From Poriferisodalis sp022821985 (GTDB lineage: Bacteria > Actinomycetota > Acidimicrobiia > Acidimicrobiales > Poriferisodalaceae): a stretch of 64,000 nt of DNA. Below, in pieces: positions 51,496-59,876 of this stretch (position 1 is the first letter of the stretch; every line of letters starts with the position of its first letter). The notes under the pieces are model-generated. The model did not search any database. It was not told where the DNA came from and saw nothing but the letters and a program-made list of their open reading frames with translations. The translations under genes were made by a program, and so were the position numbers. The stretch is from contig NZ_OZ244781.1 of assembly GCF_965219595.1 (NCBI RefSeq), positions 3,286,001-3,350,000 of the forward strand, given 5' to 3'.

Positions 51496-52902
51496 CTAGA
51501 AGGTGTCGTAGTACTCGCGCTGTTCCCAGTCGGTGACTGCCGCCCCGAATCGTGCCCATTCGGATCGCTTGAGGGCAACGAGGTAGTCGACGATCTCGTC
51601 GCCGAGCGTGCTGCGGTAGAAGGCGCTGCGGTCGAAGGCGTCGATGGCATCGCCGAGTGTGCGGGGCAGCAGGGGCCCGGCCTCGGCCTCATACGGCGTC
51701 TCGCTGGGGGGCGGCGCTTCGAGCTTCGATTCGATGCCGTCGAGCCCCGAGAGGATCTGCGATGCGAGGTAGAGGTACGGGTTCGCGGCGGGGTCGCCGG
51801 CGCGGTTCTCGATCCTGGTCGCAGGCCCCGGGGGCTCATCGATGACGCGCAGCATGGCGCCACGGTGTTGGCGGCTCCACACAATCCGATCGGGAGCGAT
51901 GCTGTAAGGCCGGTAGCGCTTGTAGCCGGTGACGGTCGGCGTGGTGAGCAGGCACGACTCGGGGGCGTGGTCGAGGAGCCCACCGAGATAGTGCATTGCC
52001 ATCTCCGAGAGCGTTTCACCGGAGATCGTCGGGGCGAACAGGTTGCGGCCGTCGTCGACGCTGACGATCGACTGATGGATGTGCCAGCCGGTTGTGAAGG
52101 TGTCGTCGCCTGATGGCCTGGACATGAACGTCGCATGCAGGCCGTGCCGTCTTGCTATCTGCTTCACCGCGGCGCGGATCAGGACTGCTTGATCTGCCGG
52201 CTCGATGCCGTCGGCGGGAGCGAAGGTGAGCTCGACCTGACTCGGTCCGTGCTCGGCCTCGATGGTCCTCGGCGGCAGGCCGAGCGCCGTGAGGTGGCGT
52301 TGGATTGGCTCGAGCAGCGGTTCGATCCGGTCGGAGTAGTCCTCAGCCAGCAGATCCCATCCCGGGTGGACGCGTTGATGGTCACCGGAGGATTCGTCGA
52401 CGCGGTAGAGGTGAAACTCGATCTCGAGACCCGCCCGAAGCCGTAGCCCTTGGTCCGTCAGCTTCTGGTGCGCCCTGGCACAGATTCGGCGCGTCGACAG
52501 CTCGATCGGAGCGCCCTCGACGCTGTACAGGTCACTGAGCAGCCACCCGGTCCCGTCCAGCCACGGCAGTACGCGAAACGTGGTGGGGTCGGGGATCATG
52601 CGCACATCGCGCGCCCCCATGACCGAGGCGAGCGTCGGGCCGCCGTCGGGTTCCCAGAGGCTGAATGCGTAGTGCTGGCCGGTGTCCTTGGTGAGCAGCG
52701 AACCCGGGAACGAGACACCGCTCCGCAGCGCATGCGGGATCTGTGCCGCATCGAGCACCTTGCCGTGCAGCAACCCGTGCTGGTCGGCGAACGAGATCCG
52801 GACGCTGCGCAACCCCAGGCCGCGCACCTGGTCCTCGACCTGCGCCGCGGCGTCGGACCAGTCCGCGTCCCAGCGGTCCTCCAGCTTGGGTGTGTCGCTC
52901 AA
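51496..52902 (-). CDS. Glutamine-synthetase-like amide ligase
   Basis: 468 residues of the GlnA fold. RAGLEIEFHLY contains metal-binding Glu residues; EAEHGPSQVELTF, GWHIHQSIV and RIENRAGDPAANPYLYLA are the other active-site blocks. The N-terminal beta-grasp (VRISFADQHGLLHGKVL) is short. Length and divergence fit gamma-glutamyl-amide synthetases, which join glutamate to an amine with ATP, rather than the housekeeping enzyme. In aniline degradation a protein of this kind pairs with a Rieske oxygenase, as it does here, 3 bp downstream of one. Confidence 0.85.
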   Translation of the reverse strand: MSDTPKLEDRWDADWSDAAAQVEDQVRGLGLRSVRISFADQHGLLHGKVLDAAQIPHALRSGVSFPGSLLTKDTGQHYAFSLWEPDGGPTLASVMGARDVRMIPDPTTFRVLPWLDGTGWLLSDLYSVEGAPIELSTRRICARAHQKLTDQGLRLRAGLEIEFHLYRVDESSGDHQRVHPGWDLLAEDYSDRIEPLLEPIQRHLTALGLPPRTIEAEHGPSQVELTFAPADGIEPADQAVLIRAAVKQIARRHGLHATFMSRPSGDDTFTTGWHIHQSIVSVDDGRNLFAPTISGETLSEMAMHYLGGLLDHAPESCLLTTPTVTGYKRYRPYSIAPDRIVWSRQHRGAMLRVIDEPPGPATRIENRAGDPAANPYLYLASQILSGLDGIESKLEAPPPSETPYEAEAGPLLPRTLGDAIDAFDRSAFYRSTLGDEIVDYLVALKRSEWARFGAAVTDWEQREYYDTF

Positions 52903-52905
52903 TGG

Positions 52906-54207
52906 TCAGTCCGCCAGCGCGGGAGCCCACCCTGAGGCTTCGCGTCGTTGGGTCTCAAGATTGCGCCACGCAGCATCGAAGTCGTCGCCGGTGGTGACAC
53001 CGTCGATGGCGCCGGGGCCACGGAGCCCGCCGGGATCAGCCGTACCGATGAGCGTGTCCGCGTCGGGCTGGCGGAGAGCGGCCAGGAACATGCGGCGATG
53101 GGTGCGGATGCCGGCATCGGTCGGGCTGAGGTGTTCGGCGGTGCGGTCGAAGATGGGACCGGGCGACTCGACCGCCCACTGATCGTGAACATTGATGTCG
53201 GCGCCCATGCCGGTGTAGGTCCGCTCGCGCTGCTCGACCGGATCGAACCCCCAGTTGTTCGATTCGTCGGCGATTGGCTGGTACCCCGGCAGGGTGACCT
53301 GGCTGATGCGCTGCGCCCGCATGACTTCGGCATCGACAGGGTTGCCGTAGCTGACGAACATCGAGTACCAGTAGCAGCGGCGGTCATCGATGGGGACATG
53401 CCACTGGAAGATGCTCATCTCCCGGCTCATCGCGATAGTGATGGCGTTGGGGAAGATGCAGTTCGAGACTCGGACATGGGTGAACTCATCCCGGTACCGG
53501 CGCAGCGTCCGGGACCGGAAGCCGAACGGGGTGGGTTCGATCGTGATGTCGGGCGCAGCGGCTTCCCGCATCAGCTCCGCGACGGTCACGTCGGTGTCCG
53601 CGATGGTGTCGCGGAACTGCAGCCCATAGGTGCCGTCGGCGGCACCAAGGAAGCGATGCAAGAACGCCGCATGCGCCGGGTCTATGCCGACTTCGTGAGC
53701 CTGCAGCCAGTTGCACCCCCACATGCCCTTGAACGCGAACACCTGCGGGCCCGGCGCCACGAAGCAGTCCAACCCAGGAAGCTCGGGCGGATCGCCGTCG
53801 CCCAGGAAGGCCCACACGATGCCGTTGCGCTCGGCCACCGGGTAGTGGACTTGGCACACCCTCGTGTGGAACGTCGATGCCGGCGGCTCTGCGGGGGTCT
53901 CGAGACACGCACCGGTCACGTCGAAGAGCCACCCATGGAACGGGCAGCGCAGACCGCCGTCTTCCACCCGGCCATACGACAGATCGACTCCACGGTGGGG
54001 ACAGCGGCGCCCGATCATGCCCAGCCGATCCTGATCGTCACGAAACAGCACGAGGTCCTCCCCCAGCAAGCGAACCGGGACCACCGGCCGATCGCTGTCG
54101 AGTTCCTCAGTGAGGGCCGCCGGCTGCCAGTACCGGCGAAGCACGTCGCCTCCCGGAGTTCCCGGGCCGCTTTCGGTCAAGAGTCGGTTCTCATCGGCAC
54201 TGACCAT
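52906..54207 (-). CDS. Rieske-type aromatic oxygenase (phthalate dioxygenase-like)
   Basis: 433 residues from an ATG with GGGGGAGG upstream; the ORF extension beyond it is not conserved. LTESGPGTPGGDVLRRYWQP is the N-terminal signature of the phthalate 4,5-dioxygenase type. Rieske ligands are in CPHRGVDLS and CPFHGW; the mononuclear iron region is NWLQAHEVGIDPAHAAFLH. It should use electrons from a reductase not seen nearby. It precedes the glutamine-synthetase-like gene in one transcript. Confidence 0.91.
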   Translation of the reverse strand: MVSADENRLLTESGPGTPGGDVLRRYWQPAALTEELDSDRPVVPVRLLGEDLVLFRDDQDRLGMIGRRCPHRGVDLSYGRVEDGGLRCPFHGWLFDVTGACLETPAEPPASTFHTRVCQVHYPVAERNGIVWAFLGDGDPPELPGLDCFVAPGPQVFAFKGMWGCNWLQAHEVGIDPAHAAFLHRFLGAADGTYGLQFRDTIADTDVTVAELMREAAAPDITIEPTPFGFRSRTLRRYRDEFTHVRVSNCIFPNAITIAMSREMSIFQWHVPIDDRRCYWYSMFVSYGNPVDAEVMRAQRISQVTLPGYQPIADESNNWGFDPVEQRERTYTGMGADINVHDQWAVESPGPIFDRTAEHLSPTDAGIRTHRRMFLAALRQPDADTLIGTADPGGLRGPGAIDGVTTGDDFDAAWRNLETQRREASGWAPALAD

Positions 54208-54316
54208 GCGAGCCTCCCCCAGCCGTGCGTGACGACGACTCACCGTCGTCTATCAGGCGATGCTAAGAGGCTGAGCCGAAGGGCGAAGCCGTGGCCCGAG
54301 CGGTGCAGTCGGCTAG

Positions 54317-55340
54317 ATGATTGGTTCCAAGGGGTGGGGGGTCCGCTGTTGGTGGGGTGAGGGTGTCCAAGCTCGGGGTGTGTACCTGCACCTCGATCCT
54401 GGAGGACCTGGGCATGAACCCGGACTTGGACACCCTCGCGACGGCACTGTATGTGAGGATTGACGATCTGTTGGCCGACAATCCCGGCTGGGCGCCGCGG
54501 CGGCCCCGTGTGGGGTTCGCACCGAAGCTGTCGGACGCGGAGCTGGTCACTTTGGCGGTGATCTCGGCGTTATTGGGGTACGACTCCGAGCGCGGGTTCG
54601 TGCGCTTCGCTCATCAGCACCTGCGGCCGTGGTTCCCGTACCTGCCCAACAGAGAGGGCTTCAACAAGCGGCTGCGCCGCGCCGGCGAGATGATCGGCCA
54701 CGTCACAGCAGCGCTGGCCCGCGACTGCCCGGACTGGCACGACGACGTGTGGCTGGCCGACTCCACGCCGGTGCCGTGCGGCACGAGCCGACCCACCGCG
54801 GTGCGCTCCGAGCTCGCCGGATGGGCCCAATACGGCTGGTGCGCGTCGCATTCGCGCTGGTTCTGGGGGCTGCGACTGCACCTGATCACCACCCCGGCGG
54901 GGCTGCCGATCAGCTTCGCCCTGGCAGGCGCCAAGGCCGACGAACACGACACCTGCGCCGCCATGATCGACCACGCAGACCTGGCCCGCCCCGGCCAGAC
55001 GCTCATCGCCGACAAGGGCTACCGCAGCAAAGACTTCGAGAACCGGCTCAACGACGCCGGGATCACCCTCATCCGGCCCGCCGCCCGCAACGAGCCCGCC
55101 CGCCCCCACCAGCGGTTCCTGCGCCCGTTCCGCCAGATCATCGAATCGGTCTGCGACACCCTCAAAGGCCAGCTCAGCCTCGAACGCCACAACGGCCGCA
55201 CCCGCGCCGGCGTCGCCGTGCGCGTCCTGGCACGCATCCTCGCTCTCACCGCCGCCATCTGGCACAACAGAACCCACCACCCCCACCTGCCAGCACGCAC
55301 CCTCACCCACTACGACCACTGACCCCTTGGAACCAATCAT
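54317..55340 (+). mobile_element. IS982-family insertion sequence
   Basis: 1,024 bp with perfect 19-bp ends, ATGATTGGTTCCAAGGGGT at the left and its complement at the right. The palindromic CTAG on both sides (54313-54316 and 55341-55344) could be a 4-bp target duplication; with it the repeats extend to 23 bp. The right copy contains the TAG stop of the next gene on the minus strand. Perfect ends and intact transposase suggest a young insertion. Confidence 0.88.
54414..55322 (+). CDS. IS982-family transposase
   Basis: 302 residues from the ATG with GGAGG ten bases upstream; the open frame before it lies in the inverted repeat. LATALYVRIDDLL and FAPKLSDAELVTLAVISALL open the protein; VWLADSTPVPCG has the first catalytic Asp, LIADKGYRSKDFE the second, and RQIIESVCDTLKGQLSLERH the Glu. 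WAQYGWCASHSRWFWGLRLHL is typical of actinobacterial members. No internal stop, so it may be active. Confidence 0.9.
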   Translation: MNPDLDTLATALYVRIDDLLADNPGWAPRRPRVGFAPKLSDAELVTLAVISALLGYDSERGFVRFAHQHLRPWFPYLPNREGFNKRLRRAGEMIGHVTAALARDCPDWHDDVWLADSTPVPCGTSRPTAVRSELAGWAQYGWCASHSRWFWGLRLHLITTPAGLPISFALAGAKADEHDTCAAMIDHADLARPGQTLIADKGYRSKDFENRLNDAGITLIRPAARNEPARPHQRFLRPFRQIIESVCDTLKGQLSLERHNGRTRAGVAVRVLARILALTAAIWHNRTHHPHLPARTLTHYDH

Positions 55341-56459
55341 CTAGAGGCCGAGGGCGACGGCGGCTCGCTCGGTCTGGGCGTCGGTGTCGCCGTGGCTCAG
55401 ACAGAACGCCCGGGCGCGCCTGGTGTAGAGCTGCAGGTCGTACTCGGTGGTGTAACCGATCGCACCGTGGACGGTGTGGGCGGCATGGACCATGTCGACC
55501 ATCACGTCGTTGGCGAAGACCTTGGTGCCGGCGACCTCGAGGGTTGCGTCGCGCCCTTGGTCGAGCATCCAAGCGGTCTCTGCGACCAGGAGCCGGCAGG
55601 CATCGGTGTTGATGCGCATGTCGGCCAGCCGGTGGGCGACCGCCTGGTAGCTGCCGATCACCCGCCCGAACTGCTGACGGTTCGCTGCGTACTCCGACCC
55701 GAGCCGGATCATCGCTTCGCAGCAGCCGACCGCTTCAGCGGTGGCGAGGACAGCAGCGGCGTCCAATCCGGCGTCGATGGCTCGCTGCGCGGCGGGGCCG
55801 CGGGCCAGCACGCCGCCTGCGGGTACGGAAACGTTGTCGAATTCGACGTGGAACAGCGGGTCGCCGCCCGTGGCGCCATGGCGCGCCCACGTCACACCTG
55901 CGGCGTCGCGGTCGACAGCGACGACCACAGCTTCGCCGTCTGGTGCCCTCAGCGACACGAGCAGCACCTGCGCCACCGACGCGTAGGGGACCATCGCCTT
56001 CGCGCCCGCGATCGTGGCACCGGCGTCTGTCTCGGTGAGGACGCTGGAAGGGGCGGATCGTTCGTCGCGCCCGACCGCGTCGGCCAGTGCGGGCGCGATC
56101 ACTGCGTCGCTGGTCGCAAGTCTGTTCAACAGGTCGCGGGTCGCCGCCATCGGCTCGACGGCCCGCAGGAAGGCCGCCGCGAAGCCGGCCGTGGCGACCA
56201 GCGGCGTCGATGCGGCAGCCCGTCCGAGCTCCTCGGCGAGCACGCACAGGTCGGCAAGCCCGGCACCGCCCCCGCCGATGTCGTCGGGTAGCGCAAGGGC
56301 GGTCCAGCCAAGCTCGGCCATCTGAGCCCAGATCTCGGCGTGGACGCCGTCGGCACTCGCCTCGACCTCTCGCACCGTGTCGGCATCGAGCGAGTCGGCC
56401 AGAAAGCGCCGGGCGCCGTCTCGGATCATCTCTTGGGTGTCGCTGAGCATGAGGTCCAT
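55341..56459 (-). CDS. Acyl-CoA dehydrogenase, divergent (beta-like) subunit
   Basis: 372 residues. The N-domain has ALPDDIGGGGAGLADLCVLAEELGRAA; the flavin region includes SSVLTETDAGATIAG, and C-terminal helices NRQQFGRVIGSYQAVAHRLADM and HTVHGAIGYTTEYDLQLYTRRA are family marks. No clear catalytic Glu can be placed. With the adjacent acyl-CoA dehydrogenase it resembles the paired alpha/beta FadE enzymes that act on steroid or other bulky side-chain CoA esters. The IS982-type element lies immediately after its TAG stop. Confidence 0.87.
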   Translation of the reverse strand: MDLMLSDTQEMIRDGARRFLADSLDADTVREVEASADGVHAEIWAQMAELGWTALALPDDIGGGGAGLADLCVLAEELGRAAASTPLVATAGFAAAFLRAVEPMAATRDLLNRLATSDAVIAPALADAVGRDERSAPSSVLTETDAGATIAGAKAMVPYASVAQVLLVSLRAPDGEAVVVAVDRDAAGVTWARHGATGGDPLFHVEFDNVSVPAGGVLARGPAAQRAIDAGLDAAAVLATAEAVGCCEAMIRLGSEYAANRQQFGRVIGSYQAVAHRLADMRINTDACRLLVAETAWMLDQGRDATLEVAGTKVFANDVMVDMVHAAHTVHGAIGYTTEYDLQLYTRRARAFCLSHGDTDAQTERAAVALGL

Positions 56460-56470
56460 GACAGTCGCTC

Positions 56471-57646
56471 CTACCGGGGCAGGCCAAGGCCGCGCTGGGC
56501 GATGATGTTCCGCTGGATCTCGTTGGTGCCCATGGCGATCGGCTGCGGGATGCTGTGGACCCAGTGATCGTTCATCAGCCCGTCGAGCGGGGCGAGACCG
56601 TCACCGGTTGTGAGCTGTCCGCGGGCGCCCACGATGTCGAGACCGATATTGCCGATCAGGATGTTGAGCTCCGACGAGAAGACCTTGCTCACAGCGGGAT
56701 CGACGTCGTTGGCGTCGCCCGCCGCCATCGCCGACACGATGCGGTAGCACAACAGGCGTGCTGCCCGGTATCGGGCCTGCAGCCGTACCAAACCCGACCG
56801 CACCGACGGGCGCATGGCCAGCGGCTGGCCGTTCTCGTCCTTCGTCGTGGTCGCGTACTCGATCAGAGCGTCGAGCAGCACCTTCACCCGGGCATGCAGC
56901 GCAGCCCCGACCCGCTCATGGGCCAGCGTCGACATCGCGACCCGCCAGCCGTCGCCGCGCGGACCCACCAAGCAGTCATAGGGCACCTCGACGTCGTCGA
57001 AGAACACCTCGTTGAACTCCTTGGGACCACCCATCGAGTCGATCGGCCGAACCGTGATCCCCGGCGTGTCCATTTCGACCAACAGCATCGACAGACCCTG
57101 GTGCTTGCGCTCGCCCGGGTCGGTCCGGCACAGCAACAAGCACCAGTCCGCAGCAGTCGCGTAGCTGGTCCAGATCTTCTGGCCGTTCACCAGGAAGCAC
57201 CCGTCAGCGTCGGTCGCCTTCGTCGACAGCGCAGCCAGATCGGAGCCGGCCTCGGGCTCGGAGAACCCCTGGCACCACAGAACCTCGCCCACAGCCATCG
57301 GCTTGAGGAACCACTCCTGCTGGTCGGCGGTGCCGAACTCCATGAGCATCGGGCCGATGTAGTTGAGGCTCATGTACTGCGGCCCACGGGGCTCGCCTGC
57401 CGCCCACATCTCCTCGCGCACGACCATCTGGCTCCACACATCGGCGTCGACGCCGCCGTGCTCGACCGGCCACGACATCGTCAGCCAATCCCGCTCCGCC
57501 AGCTTCATGCAGAACTCTCGGGTGAACGGATAGATGCGGTCGTCGTCGTGAAACAGGCCCTTCCACCACTCAGGCAGCTCTGCGTCCATAAATTCCCGCA
57601 GCTCTTCCCGAAACTGCTCCGCCTCAGCCGGGAATTCGAACTCCAT
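56471..57646 (-). CDS. Acyl-CoA dehydrogenase (alpha-like subunit)
   Basis: 391 residues. WPVEHGGVDADVWSQMVVREEM, WCQGFSEPEAGSDLAALSTKA (FAD-binding), VNGQKIWTSYATAADWCLLLCRTD and the C-terminal IPQPIAMGTNEIQRNIIAQRGLGLPR are standard blocks. It should introduce the first double bond into an acyl-CoA and pass electrons to ETF. It precedes the second dehydrogenase gene by 11 bp. A symmetric site 44 bp upstream may be its operator. Confidence 0.92.
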   Translation of the reverse strand: MEFEFPAEAEQFREELREFMDAELPEWWKGLFHDDDRIYPFTREFCMKLAERDWLTMSWPVEHGGVDADVWSQMVVREEMWAAGEPRGPQYMSLNYIGPMLMEFGTADQQEWFLKPMAVGEVLWCQGFSEPEAGSDLAALSTKATDADGCFLVNGQKIWTSYATAADWCLLLCRTDPGERKHQGLSMLLVEMDTPGITVRPIDSMGGPKEFNEVFFDDVEVPYDCLVGPRGDGWRVAMSTLAHERVGAALHARVKVLLDALIEYATTTKDENGQPLAMRPSVRSGLVRLQARYRAARLLCYRIVSAMAAGDANDVDPAVSKVFSSELNILIGNIGLDIVGARGQLTTGDGLAPLDGLMNDHWVHSIPQPIAMGTNEIQRNIIAQRGLGLPR

Positions 57647-57689
57647 CCGCTACCTCCTCAGCGAAGAACGCCGGCAGCGGAGATCGATG

Positions 57690-57707
57690 CCGTACGACGA
57701 CGTACGG
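57690..57707. promoter_or_regulatory. Palindrome upstream of acyl-CoA dehydrogenase operon
   Basis: CCGTACG-ACGA-CGTACGG, a perfect 7-bp inverted repeat in the 245-bp gap between the divergent acyl-CoA dehydrogenase and dioxygenase genes. Size and symmetry fit a TetR-family operator. No regulator gene is near, so this is a position-based guess. Confidence 0.45.
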
Positions 57708-57891
57708 TATTGCGGCACCGAACTCACTGCGAGTTGTGCAGGGGCCGACAGCACACCAGCGGTCACCCTGAGCTGATCCGACTCAGATCACGGCGGACCA
57801 AGCGCCTCTGGTCTTCGTGGGCGTCCAGGCGATTGGTAGTTTCGGCGACGAACCAGGCCGACCTGTCACGACGGGCTAGGAGAGGGACGCG

Positions 57892-58734
57892 ATGCCGAAG
57901 CACCTGACCGACGCCCAGATCCGCCACTACCGCGACCGCGGCTACGTCTCGCCGGTCGATCTTCTGACCGAGAGCGAGGCCGCCGAGGCGCGTGCGAAGC
58001 TCGAGGCCTACGAGGCTGAGAGCGGCGGCCCACTCGGCGGCGCTCAGCGTGCCGGCGGTCATCTGCTGTGGACGTGGCTCGATGAACTCATGCGCCACGA
58101 GACCCTGCTCGACGCGGTCGAGGACCTGATCGGCCCGGACATCCTGTGCTGGAACTCGATCTTCTGGATCAAGGAGGCGGCCTCGCCCAGCTACGTCGGC
58201 TGGCACCAGGACCTCGAGTACTGGGGACTCGACAATGACGAGCTCGTCAGCGCGTGGATCGCACTCTCACCCGCTTCCGAGGCGGCCGGTGCGATGTCGG
58301 TTCTCCCCGGAAGCCACCGAGAACTTCTCGACCACGACGAGACCTACCACGCGGACAACATGCTGACGCGGGGCCAGGAGCTCAAGATCGACGTCTCCGA
58401 GCGAGAGGTCGCCTCGATGGCACTCGAGCCAGGCCAGATGTCGATGCACAACGTTCGGCTCGCACACGGATCGGGGCCGAACACGACCGATGACCGTCGC
58501 ATCGGCGTGTCGTTGCAGTACATGCCGACCCGGACCAGGCAGCGCCTCGTCGACTGGGACTTCGCCACCCTCGTGCGCGGCACCGACAACTACGGCAACT
58601 TCGAGCTGACCCCGCGACCGCAGCGAGACTTCGACCCGGTCGCCGTCGAGTTCCACCAGCGAGCCGGCGTAGCACTGCGCGAACTGCTCTACCAGGGTGC
58701 CGAGCGTCCGCCCGAACGGGCCCCGACGCTGTAG
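57892..58734 (+). CDS. Phytanoyl-CoA dioxygenase-family protein
   Basis: 280 residues with AGGAGAGGG before the ATG. The iron site is YVGWHQDLEYWG (His-x-Asp) and VRLAHGSGPN (distal His), with MSVLPGSHRELL between them and an Arg for 2-oxoglutarate in DDRRIGVSLQY. The family hydroxylates fatty acyl-CoA and many other compounds. It is the second such gene in the window and is only distantly like the one at 43.3 kb. Confidence 0.88.
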   Translation: MPKHLTDAQIRHYRDRGYVSPVDLLTESEAAEARAKLEAYEAESGGPLGGAQRAGGHLLWTWLDELMRHETLLDAVEDLIGPDILCWNSIFWIKEAASPSYVGWHQDLEYWGLDNDELVSAWIALSPASEAAGAMSVLPGSHRELLDHDETYHADNMLTRGQELKIDVSEREVASMALEPGQMSMHNVRLAHGSGPNTTDDRRIGVSLQYMPTRTRQRLVDWDFATLVRGTDNYGNFELTPRPQRDFDPVAVEFHQRAGVALRELLYQGAERPPERAPTL

Positions 58735-58752
58735 CTGCGCCCTGATGGTTCG

Positions 58753-58836
58753 TGTCGGAGGGGGGACTTGAACCCCCACACCCTTTCGGGCACTAGATCC
58801 TTAATCTAGCGCGTCTGCCAATTCCGCCACTCCGAC
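58753..58836 (-). tRNA. tRNA-Leu, anticodon AAG
   Basis: 84 bases forming a class II cloverleaf: 7-bp acceptor GTCGGAG/CTCCGAC, D-arm with GGCGGAATTGGCAGACGC, anticodon stem CTAGA/TCTAG around the loop TTAAGGA, a variable arm CCC-GAAA-GGG, and T-arm GGGGG-TTCAAGT-CCCCC. The discriminator is A and CCA is not encoded, both usual for Leu here. The 7-base loop puts AAG at positions 34-36 and G at 37. AAG is rare in bacteria and would need A34 to be changed to inosine to read several CUN codons. Confidence 0.9.
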
Positions 58837-58917
58837 TGAACGCCCCAAAACCGGCCGTTGGGCAGCCATTTCGGGGCGCATCAGCATAGCGCTGCAGGGT
58901 CAGATATTCGGCGGGGA

Positions 58918-59757
58918 TCAGGCCTTGCTGATCGCCGTTGCGAGGGCGTCGAGGCGCACCGGATCCAGCTCGCCTCGCCACGACCACACCACGATGTCGA
59001 CCCCTGCGTCGAAGAAGTCCTGCGCGCCCGCGACTGCCTTGTCGACATCACCACCGGCTTCGAAACCGAGGTGGATCGACCGGTCGATCTCGGCCTCGTC
59101 ACGCCCGACGCGCTCGCAGTGGGCCCGCAAGACGTCGTCGAGCTCCCGCCACGCAGCGACATCGGGAGGGAACGTCATGTCCCACTGGTCGGCGTACTTG
59201 GCCGCCGTTCGCAGCGTCCGCACCCGACCCTGCCCGCCGATCACGATCGGGATGCGCTCCTGGATCGGCTTGGGCTCGCACCAGGCCTCGGTGAGCTCGA
59301 AGAACCGGCCCCTGTGGGTGGTCGTCGTCTCGGTCAGCAGCTTGACGATCACCTCCATGCCCTCCTCGAGCCGGTCCGACCGGTCGCGCAGCGGCCCGAG
59401 CTCGATGCCGTACCCATCGCTCTCCATGAAGTTCCAGCCGGCGCCCATCCCCAGCTCGAAGCGGCCGTTCGAGATGTGGTCGAGCGTGGCCGCCATGTTC
59501 GCCGTGACCGCTGGATGACGGTGGTGCATGCCGTTCACCATCGCTCCGAGGCGGATCCGGGTAGTGGCCTGCGCCAAGCCCGCGAGCATCGTCCAGCCCT
59601 CCAGGTTGGGACCGTTGTAGGGAGGCGCCAGGGGATAGAAGTGGTCCCAGTTCCACGCCGACTCGAACACCTCGATCTCATCGGCGGCCTGCCAGATGGC
59701 CAAGTACTCGGGCCATGTGGCGTGGTGCGGCGGTGTCTTGATTGCGTGACGTCCCAT
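58918..59757 (-). CDS. Luciferase-like (probably F420-dependent) oxidoreductase
   Basis: 279 residues from the ATG with AAGGAG upstream. The TIM-barrel has VFESAWNWDHFYPL, RIRLGAMVNGMHHRHPAVTANMAATLDHISNGRFELGMGAGWN and PIVIGGQGRVRTLRTAAKYADQWD, the marks of the F420-dependent LLM class. It would transfer hydride to or from an unknown compound. The cofactor assignment is by family only. The tRNA-Leu gene follows it on the same strand. Confidence 0.85.
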   Translation of the reverse strand: MGRHAIKTPPHHATWPEYLAIWQAADEIEVFESAWNWDHFYPLAPPYNGPNLEGWTMLAGLAQATTRIRLGAMVNGMHHRHPAVTANMAATLDHISNGRFELGMGAGWNFMESDGYGIELGPLRDRSDRLEEGMEVIVKLLTETTTTHRGRFFELTEAWCEPKPIQERIPIVIGGQGRVRTLRTAAKYADQWDMTFPPDVAAWRELDDVLRAHCERVGRDEAEIDRSIHLGFEAGGDVDKAVAGAQDFFDAGVDIVVWSWRGELDPVRLDALATAISKA

Positions 59758-59876
59758 GAGGGCTCCTTGTCGCAGGCGGCTCGAACCATACGTGCCGAGG
59801 CCCCCGGGCACGAGGACGGCGAACCGAACTGTGGTGAACTCGCGACCTCGGCCGGCTTGGGAAGGGGCTCCCTGCA

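Noticed and set aside
58753..58836. Reading the tRNA anticodon as UAA
   Set aside because: Would need a 9-base loop or a 4-bp stem; the perfect 5-bp stem and 7-base loop give AAG, and G37 fits CUN-type Leu tRNAs.
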